Of a stretch of 64,000 nucleotides of DNA, positions 34,442 to 44,382 are shown one piece after another. This DNA comes from a candidate division WOR-3 bacterium (lineage in GTDB: Bacteria; Hydrothermota; Tepidihabitantia; Tepidihabitantales; DTDR01): assembly GCA_039801725.1 (NCBI GenBank), contig JBDRVE010000001.1, forward strand, positions 14,833 to 78,832. Reading direction: 5' to 3'. The stretch's first letter is position 1. The number at the start of each line of letters is the position of its first letter. A model generated the notes under the pieces. That model had not been told where the DNA came from, did no database searches, and worked only from the letters and a program-made list of their open reading frames with translations. The translations under genes were made by a program, and so were the position numbers.

Positions 34442-35347
34442 TTATAATTCAATTTTTATTTTTCTTATTATCTCTTTAATACTTTTAATCTCTTTTTCTT
34501 TTCCCCATTTTTTAATATCTTCAATAATTTTAATCACCATAAAAGGATTTGATAAATTTAAACTACCAATCTCTACTAGTACTGCTCCACAAAACAAATA
34601 TTCCAAAACATCTTGATAACTTCTAACTCCACCGCAACCAATTATTGGTATTTTAACAATGTTTCTAATTTTTGCAATAAGATAAAGAGCATAATATTTT
34701 AAAAAAGAACCAGAAATTCCGCCGCTTATTCCTCCCAAAAAGGGTTTCTGTCTTTCAATATCAATCACCAAACCGGGAATAGTATTAGTAATTGTTATAA
34801 AATCAGCGCCTCCTCTTTCGGCTGATTGAGCAATCACAAGGGGGTTGCAAAAAAATGTTGGTATCTTAGCAATTATTGACTTTTTGGTTATCTTTTTTAC
34901 TTCCTGACAAATATTTTCAACTAATTTTGGGTCCTGTCCTAAACTAATCCCTCCTTCTTTTATATTTGGACAAGAAAGATTCAATTCGTAAGCAGAAATT
35001 ATCTCTTCCTCAACAATTTTTATCACATTAACTATTTCCTCTAAAGAAGTCCCACCAACACTAACAATAAGATTGGTATCTAAATTTTTAAGGGTGGGTA
35101 AGATTTTATTTTTAAAATATATCGCTCCGGGATTTTCTAAACCAATAGAGTTAATAATACCGCCTTCAAATTCATAAATTCTTGGTGGCGGATTACCAAC
35201 AATTGGGTTAAAAGTAATTGTTTTGGTGATAACTCCACCAGTTAAATTTATTATCTCTTTAAATTTTTGACCAAAACCATAAGTACCGCTGGCTAATAAT
35301 ATTGGATTTGGGAAAGTGATATCTTTAATTCTTTGGGCTAAATTCAT
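34442..35347 (-). CDS. pyrD: Dihydroorotate dehydrogenase, class 1B catalytic subunit
   Basis: 301 residues. FMN enzyme oxidising dihydroorotate to orotate. N-x-I-G-L-E-N-P-G, N-L-S-C-P-N-I-K-E-G-G with the catalytic Cys, and I-G-C-G-G-V-R-S identify the 1B class, which uses NAD+ through PyrK. It overlaps pyrK as ATGA, as expected for partner subunits. Confidence 0.95.
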   Translation of the reverse strand: MNLAQRIKDITFPNPILLASGTYGFGQKFKEIINLTGGVITKTITFNPIVGNPPPRIYEFEGGIINSIGLENPGAIYFKNKILPTLKNLDTNLIVSVGGTSLEEIVNVIKIVEEEIISAYELNLSCPNIKEGGISLGQDPKLVENICQEVKKITKKSIIAKIPTFFCNPLVIAQSAERGGADFITITNTIPGLVIDIERQKPFLGGISGGISGSFLKYYALYLIAKIRNIVKIPIIGCGGVRSYQDVLEYLFCGAVLVEIGSLNLSNPFMVIKIIEDIKKWGKEKEIKSIKEIIRKIKIEL

Positions 35348-36117
35348 AATAAAATCTCATTCAACATTAAACACGGACCTTCTTCACATAAATGGAGATA
35401 GGTTCCATCTTTTTTAGGAATCGCACATGCGGCACATAATCCAACACCACAGCCCATCCGTTCCTCTAAGAAACCATAAATTTTTATTTCCTCTTTCAAA
35501 AGGAATTTTATTTTTCTTAACATTTCAATAGGACCAGCAGAATAGACAATTTTAAACTCTTTTTCTTTTAATATATTAGTAAGACCATCGGAAACCTTTC
35601 CTTTCTCTCCATAACTCCCATCTTCTGTATAAAAGATTAGTTTTTTTAAATTTAATTTTTCAAATCTTTCTTTTAAAATTAATTCTTCTTTCTTCTTCGC
35701 ACCAAGAATAACATATAACTCTTTCTTATTATTAGAAAAAATTTTCGTAAGAAAATAAAGAGGAGCAATCCCTAAACCACCCCCCAAAATTAAAATATCT
35801 TTTTCTTCCGGTATTTCAATTGGTTTTCCTAAAGGTCCTAAAATATCTAACTCATCATCTTTCTTTAATTTACTTAACCAAAAAGTCCCTTGACCAACTA
35901 CTCGAAAAATAAAAAAAATTTTATCTCCTTCTCGATCAGCAATTGAAAAAGGTCTCCGCAAAAAAAATCCGTAATTATCTCCAATTTTTATATGAACAAA
36001 TTGACCGATTTTACTGTTTTTAGCAATTTTCTCTGTTGTCAACCAAAAACCAATAATCTTATCAGAAAAATCTATTCTTTTTTTTATTTTCACTTTCTCC
36101 CAAAAAATTCCATTCAT
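35344..36117 (-). CDS. pyrK: Dihydroorotate dehydrogenase electron-transfer subunit
   Basis: 257 residues. FAD-binding R-P-F-S-I-A near residue 55, NAD-binding I-L-G-G-G-L-G-I-A-P-L, and the C-terminal [2Fe-2S] cluster with four Cys in M-G-C-G-V-G-L-C-A-A-C-A and C-E-E-G-P-C. Passes electrons from PyrD to NAD+. Overlaps the TPR lipoprotein gene as ATGA. Confidence 0.95.
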   Translation of the reverse strand: MNGIFWEKVKIKKRIDFSDKIIGFWLTTEKIAKNSKIGQFVHIKIGDNYGFFLRRPFSIADREGDKIFFIFRVVGQGTFWLSKLKKDDELDILGPLGKPIEIPEEKDILILGGGLGIAPLYFLTKIFSNNKKELYVILGAKKKEELILKERFEKLNLKKLIFYTEDGSYGEKGKVSDGLTNILKEKEFKIVYSAGPIEMLRKIKFLLKEEIKIYGFLEERMGCGVGLCAACAIPKKDGTYLHLCEEGPCLMLNEILL

Positions 36118-37388
36118 TTTTTTAAAATCTCCTTTGCCTTTTTCGCGTACTCACTTCCCGGAAATTCCTCAATAACTTCTTGAAAAAGCTTTTCGCCTCT
36201 TTCTTTATCAATTTTCGTATAATAAAGATAAGCCGAAGCGAATTTTGCTTTTAAAGCATATTTACTATTTGGATAATTTTTATAAATTTTCTCATATTCT
36301 TTTAAGGCTAAAGAGTTATTATTTAAAGAAAGAAGATAAATTTCCGCTAATTTAAGATGATAAAAAGCTGGCTCCAAAGTATCTTCGGCTACTGAATTTA
36401 ATACCTTTTTAAGTAAGTTTCTTTTCCCATTTATTATTAAGCCCAGTTCCGATTGAGGATTTTTTTGATAAGAAGAGTCATAATAGACTAAAGCACTATC
36501 AAATATCCCTTTTTCTTCCCAATATTCTCCAATGAGATAATAAGCCATTTGGGCTTCATTACCCTTAACTTTAGTAAGATTTAAAAAAGCCTTTTTCTCA
36601 TCTTTAAGCAATAGATAAATCTTACCAATGGTTAAATAAAGCAAATTGTTTAAATCTGGATAACGGTCTAAATATCTCTCCAATTTTTTTAGATAAATTT
36701 TAAGAGTTTCCTGATCTTCGCTATTTAAACAATCTACCATCTGTGTAAGAATTTTAATTCTCTCCTTTTCATCTTTTTCAATTTCAAATAACTCATTATA
36801 AAAATTTTTTGCTTCGACTAATTTACCCAATTCTTTTTTTGCCTCGGCAATTTTTAATAGACCTTCTTTTCTTAAAGGATGTTTTTTAAAATTATTTATA
36901 AAACTGGTCATGGAATCTAAAAATATTTGGTAATTTTTTTGAAAATAATAAACCATTGCTATTTGGTATTTAGCGAAGGTTGAATATTTTCCTTTATCAT
37001 CACTGAGATTTCTTAAAATCTCCATTGCCTTCGGGTATTCTTTAAGTTCCAAATAAGTAAGGGCTTGGTAATAAAGAGCCTCCTCTCTTTTTTTATGATT
37101 AGGAAAATAAGATAAAAATATATCAAGTTGTTCAAGAGCCTTTTTATACTCTTTTAAATAATAATTGCTAACCGCGATAATAAAAAGAGCATCGCCCTCC
37201 CATTTAGAATTAGGATATTTAACTAAAAGCAAATTACTTTTTTCTTTTGCTTTATTAAATTTTATTTGTGCCTCACTAATATTTTTTGTTTTTAAACCTT
37301 CTTGAAAAAATTTATTGGCATTATAAAACAGATTAAAATAAGCACAATTAATCAAAAAAAGAATCAAAATTATAAGCAGTTTTCGCAT
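36114..37388 (-). CDS. TPR-repeat lipoprotein
   Basis: 424 residues. The signal peptide ends in a lipobox (L-I-N-C), so the mature protein is lipid-anchored. The rest is a string of tetratricopeptide-like helical hairpins, including A-L-Y-Y-Q-A-L-T-Y-L-E-L-K-E-Y and a last copy A-S-A-Y-L-Y-Y-T-K-I. The architecture resembles BamD/YbgF-type envelope scaffolds, but it has about twice the repeats of BamD. It lies between ndk and the pyr genes in the same transcript. Confidence 0.82.
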   Translation of the reverse strand: MRKLLIILILFLINCAYFNLFYNANKFFQEGLKTKNISEAQIKFNKAKEKSNLLLVKYPNSKWEGDALFIIAVSNYYLKEYKKALEQLDIFLSYFPNHKKREEALYYQALTYLELKEYPKAMEILRNLSDDKGKYSTFAKYQIAMVYYFQKNYQIFLDSMTSFINNFKKHPLRKEGLLKIAEAKKELGKLVEAKNFYNELFEIEKDEKERIKILTQMVDCLNSEDQETLKIYLKKLERYLDRYPDLNNLLYLTIGKIYLLLKDEKKAFLNLTKVKGNEAQMAYYLIGEYWEEKGIFDSALVYYDSSYQKNPQSELGLIINGKRNLLKKVLNSVAEDTLEPAFYHLKLAEIYLLSLNNNSLALKEYEKIYKNYPNSKYALKAKFASAYLYYTKIDKERGEKLFQEVIEEFPGSEYAKKAKEILKK

Positions 37389-37395
37389 TACCCTT

Positions 37396-37809
37396 TTAAA
37401 TTGCTATTTCTGGAAAGAAAAATTTTATCTCTCTTTCTACATCCTCTTCTGGATTTGCAGCGTGAACCACATTTTCTTGAACTGAACTGCCGAACTCCCG
37501 CCGAATAGTGCCTTCGACCGCCTTTTTGGGATCAGTAGCACCTACTACTTTCCGAAGCCTCTCACGAGCATTTTCACCTTCCAAAAGGAGAACAACAATG
37601 GGACCACTTGCCATAAATTCACAAAGGGAGAGATAGAAATCTTTTCCTTGATGAATTTTATAAAACTCCTTAGCCTGTTCAACTGTTAACTTCAAAAACT
37701 TGATATCCAGAATATCAAAACTTTCCTTTTCTATCCGCAAGATAATCTGACCAATTAATTTTCTTTTTACTCCATCGGGCTTAATAATCAATAAAGTCTT
37801 TTCCCTCAT
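37396..37809 (-). CDS. ndk: Nucleoside diphosphate kinase
   Basis: 137 residues, normal length. K-P-D-G-V near the N-terminus and the phospho-accepting His116 in N-V-V-H-A-A are present. The residues after the His (A-A-N-P-E-E-D) replace the usual G-S-D-S, a modest variation close to the active site. It transfers gamma-phosphates among NTPs and abuts the barrel gene start. Confidence 0.93.
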   Translation of the reverse strand: MREKTLLIIKPDGVKRKLIGQIILRIEKESFDILDIKFLKLTVEQAKEFYKIHQGKDFYLSLCEFMASGPIVVLLLEGENARERLRKVVGATDPKKAVEGTIRREFGSSVQENVVHAANPEEDVEREIKFFFPEIAI

Positions 37810-38787
37810 TTAACTCCCCCATCTTCTTACTCGCTTACGCCAAAATTCTTCAAAAAGAGTATTAAATTTAAAAGCAAAAAGTATTTCTGATAAATTCCCT
37901 TTTCGGTGATAACCTATTGATAATTCCGGATAAAAACTGCCGTAATTCTTAATAATTATTTCCGAAAGCACGTCCAAATAAATTTTTTTTATATCTTTTA
38001 AAGAAAAGCCAATGCTTATTCTGTTTATCCGATTTAAGAAAGAGAAATCCAAAGAAAAAGAAAAAGTATTTTTTAAAGGAAAAAGCAAACTATCTTGCTG
38101 ATAAAAATAACTGGAACTAAATCGAAAATTATCTTTTAGATAAATACTGAAAAAAATTTTAAAATCTGGTTTTAAAAGATATTTTTTGGATCTTCTCTTT
38201 TCTTTTATCTCTTTTAAAAAATTATTTTGAAAACCTAAAGAGAATCTATTTAATTTTAAAAGAAAACCCAATTTAAAATTTTTGCCAACATAATCATAAG
38301 AAACTGTTTCGCAAGCAAAAATGTTTTTATCTTTTTCTACAGCAAAGATTTCTAAATTATTTCCCAAGTTAAAATTTCCTTCACCGAATAAGAAAAGATT
38401 ATTAAAAGTTTTAGCAAGAATAAGACCAAAATTATAAATTCCACCTTGTGAAGTGACATGCCAAAAATACCCTTCTTTTTTAAAATTTTCTGGTTGGTAA
38501 TATATATCATATTCTTGATTTAAATATTCATCTATTTTTAAACCAATATGATAAGTTTTCAAAAAGGGAATAAAAAAATAAAACTCTTCAGGGTGAAAAT
38601 TAAAAACTAATCTTTTTTCCTTATCTGCCATTCCTAAAAAAAAGCAATTACTAAAAGAAAAAAATACCTTGGTTTTAGGAGTGAAAAATAGATCTTCTTT
38701 CTTAAATAAAAATTTATCTTTTTCTTGTCCAAAAAAAAGGGGGTTAAAAAAAGATTGGCTTAAAAGATAAAAAACAAGTAAATTCAT
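37810..38787 (-). CDS. Putative outer-membrane barrel protein
   Basis: 325 residues, Phe-, Tyr- and Lys-rich. A short hydrophobic N-terminus (M-N-L-L-V-F-Y-L-L-S-Q-S) may be a signal peptide. The body is a series of alternating strands such as F-K-L-G-F-L-L-K-L-N-R-F-S-L-G-F-Q. No motif I can name. It overlaps the DNRLRE-like lipoprotein gene by 4 bp, so the two are likely partners. Confidence 0.65.
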   Translation of the reverse strand: MNLLVFYLLSQSFFNPLFFGQEKDKFLFKKEDLFFTPKTKVFFSFSNCFFLGMADKEKRLVFNFHPEEFYFFIPFLKTYHIGLKIDEYLNQEYDIYYQPENFKKEGYFWHVTSQGGIYNFGLILAKTFNNLFLFGEGNFNLGNNLEIFAVEKDKNIFACETVSYDYVGKNFKLGFLLKLNRFSLGFQNNFLKEIKEKRRSKKYLLKPDFKIFFSIYLKDNFRFSSSYFYQQDSLLFPLKNTFSFSLDFSFLNRINRISIGFSLKDIKKIYLDVLSEIIIKNYGSFYPELSIGYHRKGNLSEILFAFKFNTLFEEFWRKRVRRWGS

Positions 38788-39890
38788 GGCCTTTCTTTTG
38801 GTTTCAAGAAATAAAAAATTTCAATCTTTGGAATTTTTTCATTTTGATTTTTAAGTAAAAGAAATCGAGGATAAGAACCAAAAGGATAAAGAGAAACAAA
38901 TAATCCAAAATTAGAATCAGGTTTTTCCCGCCAGAAATTAATTAAATTTTTAATATCAATTTTTATTAATGAATCTTCTTTAAAGAACAGAGTTCTCTTA
39001 AAAATTTCGTAAGGGGTATTTTCTCTATTTATCGAATAATCCTTAATAAGTTTTAATATAACAATTTCATTAGTATCCACAGGAAAATAAGTATTATCAA
39101 TTTTCGGATATAAAAATAAATCAGCATTAATAATAGTGGCTTCTTGAGGAAGATCACCTAAATCAAATTTTAAATAACTAAAAAAGGAATAACCACTGCC
39201 AATAACCAAATAATTTTCAGGAATTTCAAAAAGGGTATCAACAATATAAGCATTGGCTATTGGATAAAAGATGGTTTCTCTACTTTCTTTTTTAAAATAA
39301 ATTTTGGGTGGTTTAATTTCGGTCCGACTGTAAAAAGAAATAAATTTCTCGACTGTCTCCTGAGGAATTAAAATAATTCCACAATTAATTTTAAAGAGAG
39401 TATCAAAATAATGAGAGTTTAATTCAATTATTGTTGAGTCTTCGTTTGCTTCTCCTTCTCCCAACAAAACTTCGTGATAATCACCGCCGTAATTAATCCA
39501 ACGAACATTAGCCCTGGCCAATTTCCAAGTTACCTCATTTTCGTCCCATTCTAAAAATAGAGGATATACTTTAAATTTTACCGGAGAAAAATATCTGGCT
39601 TTGGGATAAAGAATAAGTTTAATCTTTTCGCTATTTTTAAACGAAGTATCTAAAGGAAAATTTAATAGAACTCGACATTCATAAAAACTGTTTTTTCCTA
39701 AAAATAAACCTTGGACTCCACCACAAGGATAAAATTTACCAATTTTATCAAATTGACAAGGACTAAGAAAAATTAAAGTATCTTTGCCAACTTTTTCCTT
39801 TATCCCCTCTTTACCAACTTGGGTAATCTCGCAAGAAAAGAAGATTAGCAAGATAAAAAAAATTGAAAGAGAAAATTTTTCAATTTTCAT
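38784..39890 (-). CDS. DNRLRE-like lipoprotein
   Basis: 368 residues. A lipobox follows the signal segment (I-F-F-S-C-E). The central part resembles DNRLRE domains: a conserved N-E-V-T-W-K-L-A-R-A-N-V-R-W-I-N-Y-G-G-D-Y stretch of the 'vTW..a..g..W...Gg.y' type and repeated beta-strand segments. Such domains occur in surface proteins; a precise role is unknown. Overlaps plsX by 11 bp. Confidence 0.72.
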   Translation of the reverse strand: MKIEKFSLSIFFILLIFFSCEITQVGKEGIKEKVGKDTLIFLSPCQFDKIGKFYPCGGVQGLFLGKNSFYECRVLLNFPLDTSFKNSEKIKLILYPKARYFSPVKFKVYPLFLEWDENEVTWKLARANVRWINYGGDYHEVLLGEGEANEDSTIIELNSHYFDTLFKINCGIILIPQETVEKFISFYSRTEIKPPKIYFKKESRETIFYPIANAYIVDTLFEIPENYLVIGSGYSFFSYLKFDLGDLPQEATIINADLFLYPKIDNTYFPVDTNEIVILKLIKDYSINRENTPYEIFKRTLFFKEDSLIKIDIKNLINFWREKPDSNFGLFVSLYPFGSYPRFLLLKNQNEKIPKIEIFYFLKPKERP

Positions 39891-40893
39891 TTTTGGTATT
39901 GAGATAAAAGGGTAAATTTTCTCTTAAAAATTGTACTAAATTAGTTTGAGCAAAAAAAACAGCAGTTTGAATAGCATTTTTAATTGCCTTTTCATTACTC
40001 CTTCCGTGAGCCACCACTACTGTACCATTAATCCCTAATAAAATTCCGCCTCCCTGTTCTTCATAGTTAAGTTTTTCAATAAATTCTTCTAAAACCGGTT
40101 TAGAAAACCATCTTCTCATCCGATATTTTGTTTCTGAAGAGAAATAATCTTTCAATGCTTGATTAAGAGTTTCCACAATTCCTTCACCAAATTTTAAAAG
40201 GATATTACCCACAAAACCATCACACACAATCACATCGGCGATTCCTTTAAATATTTCACAACCTTCAATATTACCAATAAAGTTTAAAGGCGAATTTTTT
40301 AATAAATTATAACCTTGTTGATATAATTCACTTCCTTTATTTTCTTCTTTCCCAATATTTAGCAACCCAACACTAGGATTCGCTTTTTTAAATAATAACT
40401 CATAGGTTAAAGAACCTAAAATCGCAAACTGTTGAAGATTAATTGGTTTTACTGTTGGATTAGCACCCGCATCAATTAAAAGAGAAAATCCCACTTTAGT
40501 AGGCAAAATAATGCCAATCGCCGGTCGCAAAATTCCAGGCAAAGTTCCTAAAATTTTTAAAGCAACTACCAATAGACTCCCGGTATCTCCAGCACTTACT
40601 GCCGCAGAAACCTTGTTTTCTTTTAGAAGAGAGATGGTATTGACAATTGAATTATTAACCTTTTTTCTCCATAATTCTACCGGTGATTCCAAAGAAAAGG
40701 AAATTGTCTCACACTCCAAAAATTCAATCCGTTCACCAAACTTCTCCTTCAAGGAAGCAAGTGGAAATAACTCTTTTTTACCAATAAGAATAATACCTAA
40801 ATCCAAATTTTCTTCCAAAGCCTTTTCTACTCCTAAGATTTCCGGTTTAGGTGCTAAATCACTTCCTAAACCATCGACAGCAATTTTTATCAT
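39880..40893 (-). CDS. plsX: Phosphate acyltransferase PlsX
   Basis: 337 residues. Converts acyl-ACP to acyl-phosphate for phospholipid synthesis. Signature [11 protein letters not shown] at the N-terminus, S-A-G-D-T-G-S-L, and D-A-G-A-N and V-C-D-G-F-V-G-N blocks. It overlaps rpmF by 4 bp, the classic rpmF-plsX order. fabH does not follow. Confidence 0.96.
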   Translation of the reverse strand: MIKIAVDGLGSDLAPKPEILGVEKALEENLDLGIILIGKKELFPLASLKEKFGERIEFLECETISFSLESPVELWRKKVNNSIVNTISLLKENKVSAAVSAGDTGSLLVVALKILGTLPGILRPAIGIILPTKVGFSLLIDAGANPTVKPINLQQFAILGSLTYELLFKKANPSVGLLNIGKEENKGSELYQQGYNLLKNSPLNFIGNIEGCEIFKGIADVIVCDGFVGNILLKFGEGIVETLNQALKDYFSSETKYRMRRWFSKPVLEEFIEKLNYEEQGGGILLGINGTVVVAHGRSNEKAIKNAIQTAVFFAQTNLVQFLRENLPFYLNTKNEN

Positions 40894-41078
40894 TCTTCTT
40901 TTTTACTTACCACTATTACCTCTTTTCCTTTATAATACCCACAATGGGGACATACTGTATGGGGCAATTTAAATTGGTGACAATGAGGACATTCTACCCA
41001 TTGAGGAGTTTTTAATTTCCAATGGGTTCTTCTTTTTCTGCCTCTTGATTTAGAATGTCTTCTTTTTGGAACTGGCAT
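40890..41078 (-). CDS. rpmF: 50S ribosomal protein L32, zinc-binding
   Basis: 62 residues. [17 protein letters not shown] start and two Cys pairs (C-P-H-C twice) forming the zinc ribbon. A GGAGAG Shine-Dalgarno precedes the ATG. First gene of a ten-gene minus-strand cluster that runs to pyrE. Confidence 0.97.
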   Translation of the reverse strand: MPVPKRRHSKSRGRKRRTHWKLKTPQWVECPHCHQFKLPHTVCPHCGYYKGKEVIVVSKKEE

Positions 41079-41100
41079 ATCCTCTCCTTTTTAAAAAATT

Positions 41101-41128
41101 ATTATAATTAGAAATTTAAAAATGTCAA
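41101..41128 (-). promoter_or_regulatory. Consensus promoter of the rpmF-plsX-...-pyrE cluster
   Basis: Minus strand: perfect TTGACA (41123-41128), 16-bp spacer, perfect TATAAT (41101-41106). The 22 nt to ATG 41078 leave room for a leader with a Shine-Dalgarno site. Confidence 0.8.
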
Positions 41129-41150
41129 TTTATAATGTTAACCAAACTCT

Positions 41151-41178
41151 TTGACATTCAGATAAAATTTTTTATAAT
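41151..41178 (+). promoter_or_regulatory. Consensus promoter of smc, predicted leaderless
   Basis: Perfect TTGACA (41151-41156), 16-bp spacer, perfect TATAAT (41173-41178), 7 nt to ATG 41186. Divergent from the rpmF promoter with 22 bp between the -35 boxes. Confidence 0.8.
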
Positions 41179-41185
41179 TTTAAAA

Positions 41186-44100
41186 ATGCGGATTAAAGAG
41201 TTAAGTATTTTCGGATTTAAATCTTTTCCTGAAAAAGTTCGTATTTTATTCCCCAAAGGGATTACTGCGATCCTAGGACCAAATGGTTGTGGAAAAACCA
41301 ACATTTTTGATGCTTTTCGTTGGGTATTAGGTGAACAATCTCTCACCTTATTACGGTGTAGTAAAACCGAAGAGTTAATTTTTAGTGGCACCAAGGAAAT
41401 TCCGCCGTTAAATTATTGTGAAGTAAAATTAATCATCGAAAACGAAGGAGAATGGCAAGAATATGGTAACGAGATCGAAATAAAAAGATGTTATTACCGT
41501 TCAGGTGAAAGTGAATATTTTATTAATCGGCAACCCTGTCGTTTAAAAGATATCGAAGCTCTCTTTGGTAAGGTTGGCTCTTATGTTTATTCTATATTTG
41601 ATATTGCCCAAATGCGCAGGATTATCCAAGGAGAAGTGAAAGAATTATTCTTTGAAGTAGCAAATTTAAAAGAATATTTCGAAAATAGAAAAGAAATAGA
41701 TAAAAAATTAATAAATTTGAATCAGGAATTAGAAAATTTAGAAATAATCATTAAAGAGAAACAACGAATTGTCCGGAACCTCCAAAGGCAAGTAAGAATA
41801 TTTAACGAATATTTACAATTAAAAGAAAAAGAAAAGGAGTATCAACAAAAATTGCTTATTAAGGAAATCAAAAATCAAGAAGAAAAAAGAGAAAAATTAA
41901 AAAAAGAAATTTCGGAATACTTAGAAAAAATTTCTCAAAAAGAAAAAGAGATAGAAATTTTGAGTGAAGAAATTAATAAAAACCAACGCCAAATTACCGA
42001 ACTTAAAGATCAACAAGAAAATATTCATCATATTTATCAAAATTTATTAAATGAATTAAACTCTTTAGAAAAAGAAAAAATTATTTACGAAGAACGAATT
42101 AATTTTTTATCAAAAGAGTTAACCGAAAGGGAAAACCAAAAGGAAAATTTATTATCTTGGCAAAAAAATTTAACCGAAGAGATTAAATTGCTAAAAGAAG
42201 ATTTAATAAAAATTAATTTTGAAAAAGAAGCCTTAGAAACCAAAATTAAAGAGTTTCAAAAAGAAATCCAAGAAAAAGAAGCAAAAATAACTGAGATAGA
42301 AAAAGAAATAAAGATTCTTTGGGAGACTTTAAAAGAAAATTTTGAAAAAAATAAAAAAGAAGAAACTTTCTTATTTCAAATAAATCAAGAAATAAACAAA
42401 ATTGATGAAGAATTAAGGGAAAGAAAAAAAGAAATCAAAGAATTAGAAACGGAACTAAAAGAGATAGAAGAAAAGATAGTTAAAAAAGAAGAGCTCATTG
42501 CTGAATTAAAAGAAAAATATCTTTTTTTTATAGAAAAAGAAAAAAGAGAAAAAAGAGAATTAATAAAAGAGCAATTGGGAGAAAATTTTTTGGGAACTTT
42601 AGCAGAATTTTTAGAAATTGAACCCGGTTACGAGATTTTAGTTGATAAATTATTAAAAGGCTATTTAAATTTTTATTTAATAAAAAATCTTTCCTTTTTA
42701 TTAGAAAACAATTCTCTTGATTTTATCAATCATATTAACAGTGGATTTATCTCATTATCTTCTGAGAAAAATTGCAAAAATTTAACCTCTCTCGGGAAAA
42801 AATCACCTATACCTTTAAAAAATTTTGTAAAATTCAAGGAAAATTGTCCTTCTTTCATCAAAGAGAAAATTATCGAATGTTATTTGGTAGACAATTTAAC
42901 GGAAGCTTGTTATTTTTATTTAAAAAACCCTAATTTTACTTATATTACTAAAAAAGAAGAAATTTTAACAAAAGAAGGTGTTATCGACTTACAGAAAATT
43001 AAAAATTGGGAAGTTCCTCCTACAGAATTATTAAAAATTTATTGGGAAATTTATCATTTAAATAACTTATCAGAAATTTATAATCAAAAGAAGAAAGCAA
43101 TTTTACAATTAGAAGAAGAAATAAAAGAAAAAATTAATAAATTAAATTCTTTTTCCAACCAAAGAGAAGAAATAAAAGAAAAAATTAATAAAATAAAAGA
43201 AGAGGAAATTTACTTAAGAGAACAACTTAAAAACAAAGAAGAAAATTTAAATTTTTTAAAGCAAGAATTCAAATCAAAAAATGAAGCACTTCAGATGCTT
43301 ATTAATGAACTTTTTAAATTAAAAGAAAATTGTTACCAAAAAGAGCAAAAAGTATATGAAAAAGAAATTGAAGAAGAAAAAGTTAAAAAAGAATTAGAGA
43401 TATTAATAGAAAAAGTAAAAAGAATCAAGGAAGAGTTTTTAGAAGGAGAAAAGAAAAAAAAGGAATTATTAAATAGAATTTCTCAATTACAAAAAGAGAT
43501 CCTCACTGTTGAAAAACAACTACCTGAAAAAACAATCAATCTTCTTCTAAGTGAAATTCAAGAAAAAAATAAAAAAATCAACGAGTATCAAAAAGAAATC
43601 TCTTTGATAAAAGATAATCTTACTAACTGCCAAATTGTTTTAGCAGGTATTGAGAAAGAATTAGAAATAAATATGAATAACCTTAAAGAATTTAATAGTA
43701 GTTTTTCATGGGAAGAGATCGCCACTTCTTCTATCGATTATGAGAAGGAATTAGAAAATATCCGCAAGAAAATTTTAGAAATTGGTAATGTTAACCCATT
43801 GGCAACGGAAGATTATAATTACGAAAAGAATGAATTATTAAAGCTTTTAGAACAAAAAAAAGACATATTAAAGGGAATAACTAACTTAAAAAAAACTGCG
43901 GAAGAACTCGAAAGAAAAGCAAAAGAAATTTTTTATAATGTCTTCCAAAAAGTAAGAGAAGGATTTAAAAAAACTTTTATTGAAATCTTTACCGAAGGAG
44001 AAGCTGACATCATCCTTTCCCAACCCGAAAATCCTTTCGACTCTTCCGTTATAATCACTGCTAAACCAAAAGGAAAAAATCCTAAAAGATTGGAACACCT

Positions 44101-44374
44101 TTCGGACGGTGAGAAGGCTTTGTTAGCCCTTTCTTTACTTTTTTCTTTTTACCGAATTAAAAGAACGCCCTTTTTATTTTTAGATGAAGTAGACGCTCCT
44201 TTAGACGACATAAATGTTCGAAGGTTTGTTAAATTTTTAAAAGAGTTGTCTAAAGAAACACAAATAATAATTATCACTCATAATCGATTAACTTTAGAAA
44301 ATGCCGATGTTCTTTTAGGGGTAACTAATCCTCAACCAGGTGTTTCAAAAGTATATACAATAAAAGTTGATTAA
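41186..44374 (+). CDS. smc: Chromosome segregation protein SMC
   Basis: 1062 residues from ATG 41186; an upstream in-frame start lies within the promoter. Walker A is G-P-N-G-C-G-K-T-N near residue 32. Long Lys/Glu coiled coils flank a hinge around residues 470-610. The C-terminal head has the ABC signature H-L-S-D-G-E-K-A-L and Walker B F-L-F-L-D-E-V-D-A-P-L-D-D. SMC is somewhat shorter than the usual 1150-1190 residues because the coiled coils are short. It organises chromosomal DNA with ScpA/ScpB, which are not in the window. ftsY follows 8 bp later. Confidence 0.96.
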   Translation: MRIKELSIFGFKSFPEKVRILFPKGITAILGPNGCGKTNIFDAFRWVLGEQSLTLLRCSKTEELIFSGTKEIPPLNYCEVKLIIENEGEWQEYGNEIEIKRCYYRSGESEYFINRQPCRLKDIEALFGKVGSYVYSIFDIAQMRRIIQGEVKELFFEVANLKEYFENRKEIDKKLINLNQELENLEIIIKEKQRIVRNLQRQVRIFNEYLQLKEKEKEYQQKLLIKEIKNQEEKREKLKKEISEYLEKISQKEKEIEILSEEINKNQRQITELKDQQENIHHIYQNLLNELNSLEKEKIIYEERINFLSKELTERENQKENLLSWQKNLTEEIKLLKEDLIKINFEKEALETKIKEFQKEIQEKEAKITEIEKEIKILWETLKENFEKNKKEETFLFQINQEINKIDEELRERKKEIKELETELKEIEEKIVKKEELIAELKEKYLFFIEKEKREKRELIKEQLGENFLGTLAEFLEIEPGYEILVDKLLKGYLNFYLIKNLSFLLENNSLDFINHINSGFISLSSEKNCKNLTSLGKKSPIPLKNFVKFKENCPSFIKEKIIECYLVDNLTEACYFYLKNPNFTYITKKEEILTKEGVIDLQKIKNWEVPPTELLKIYWEIYHLNNLSEIYNQKKKAILQLEEEIKEKINKLNSFSNQREEIKEKINKIKEEEIYLREQLKNKEENLNFLKQEFKSKNEALQMLINELFKLKENCYQKEQKVYEKEIEEEKVKKELEILIEKVKRIKEEFLEGEKKKKELLNRISQLQKEILTVEKQLPEKTINLLLSEIQEKNKKINEYQKEISLIKDNLTNCQIVLAGIEKELEINMNNLKEFNSSFSWEEIATSSIDYEKELENIRKKILEIGNVNPLATEDYNYEKNELLKLLEQKKDILKGITNLKKTAEELERKAKEIFYNVFQKVREGFKKTFIEIFTEGEADIILSQPENPFDSSVIITAKPKGKNPKRLEHLSDGEKALLALSLLFSFYRIKRTPFLFLDEVDAPLDDINVRRFVKFLKELSKETQIIIITHNRLTLENADVLLGVTNPQPGVSKVYTIKVD

Positions 44375-44382
44375 AGAATATC

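Noticed and set aside
41135-41185. Longer smc start at 41135
   Set aside because: It would place a perfect TTGACA/TATAAT promoter inside the gene; SMC proteins normally begin at the M-R-I-K-x-L segment.
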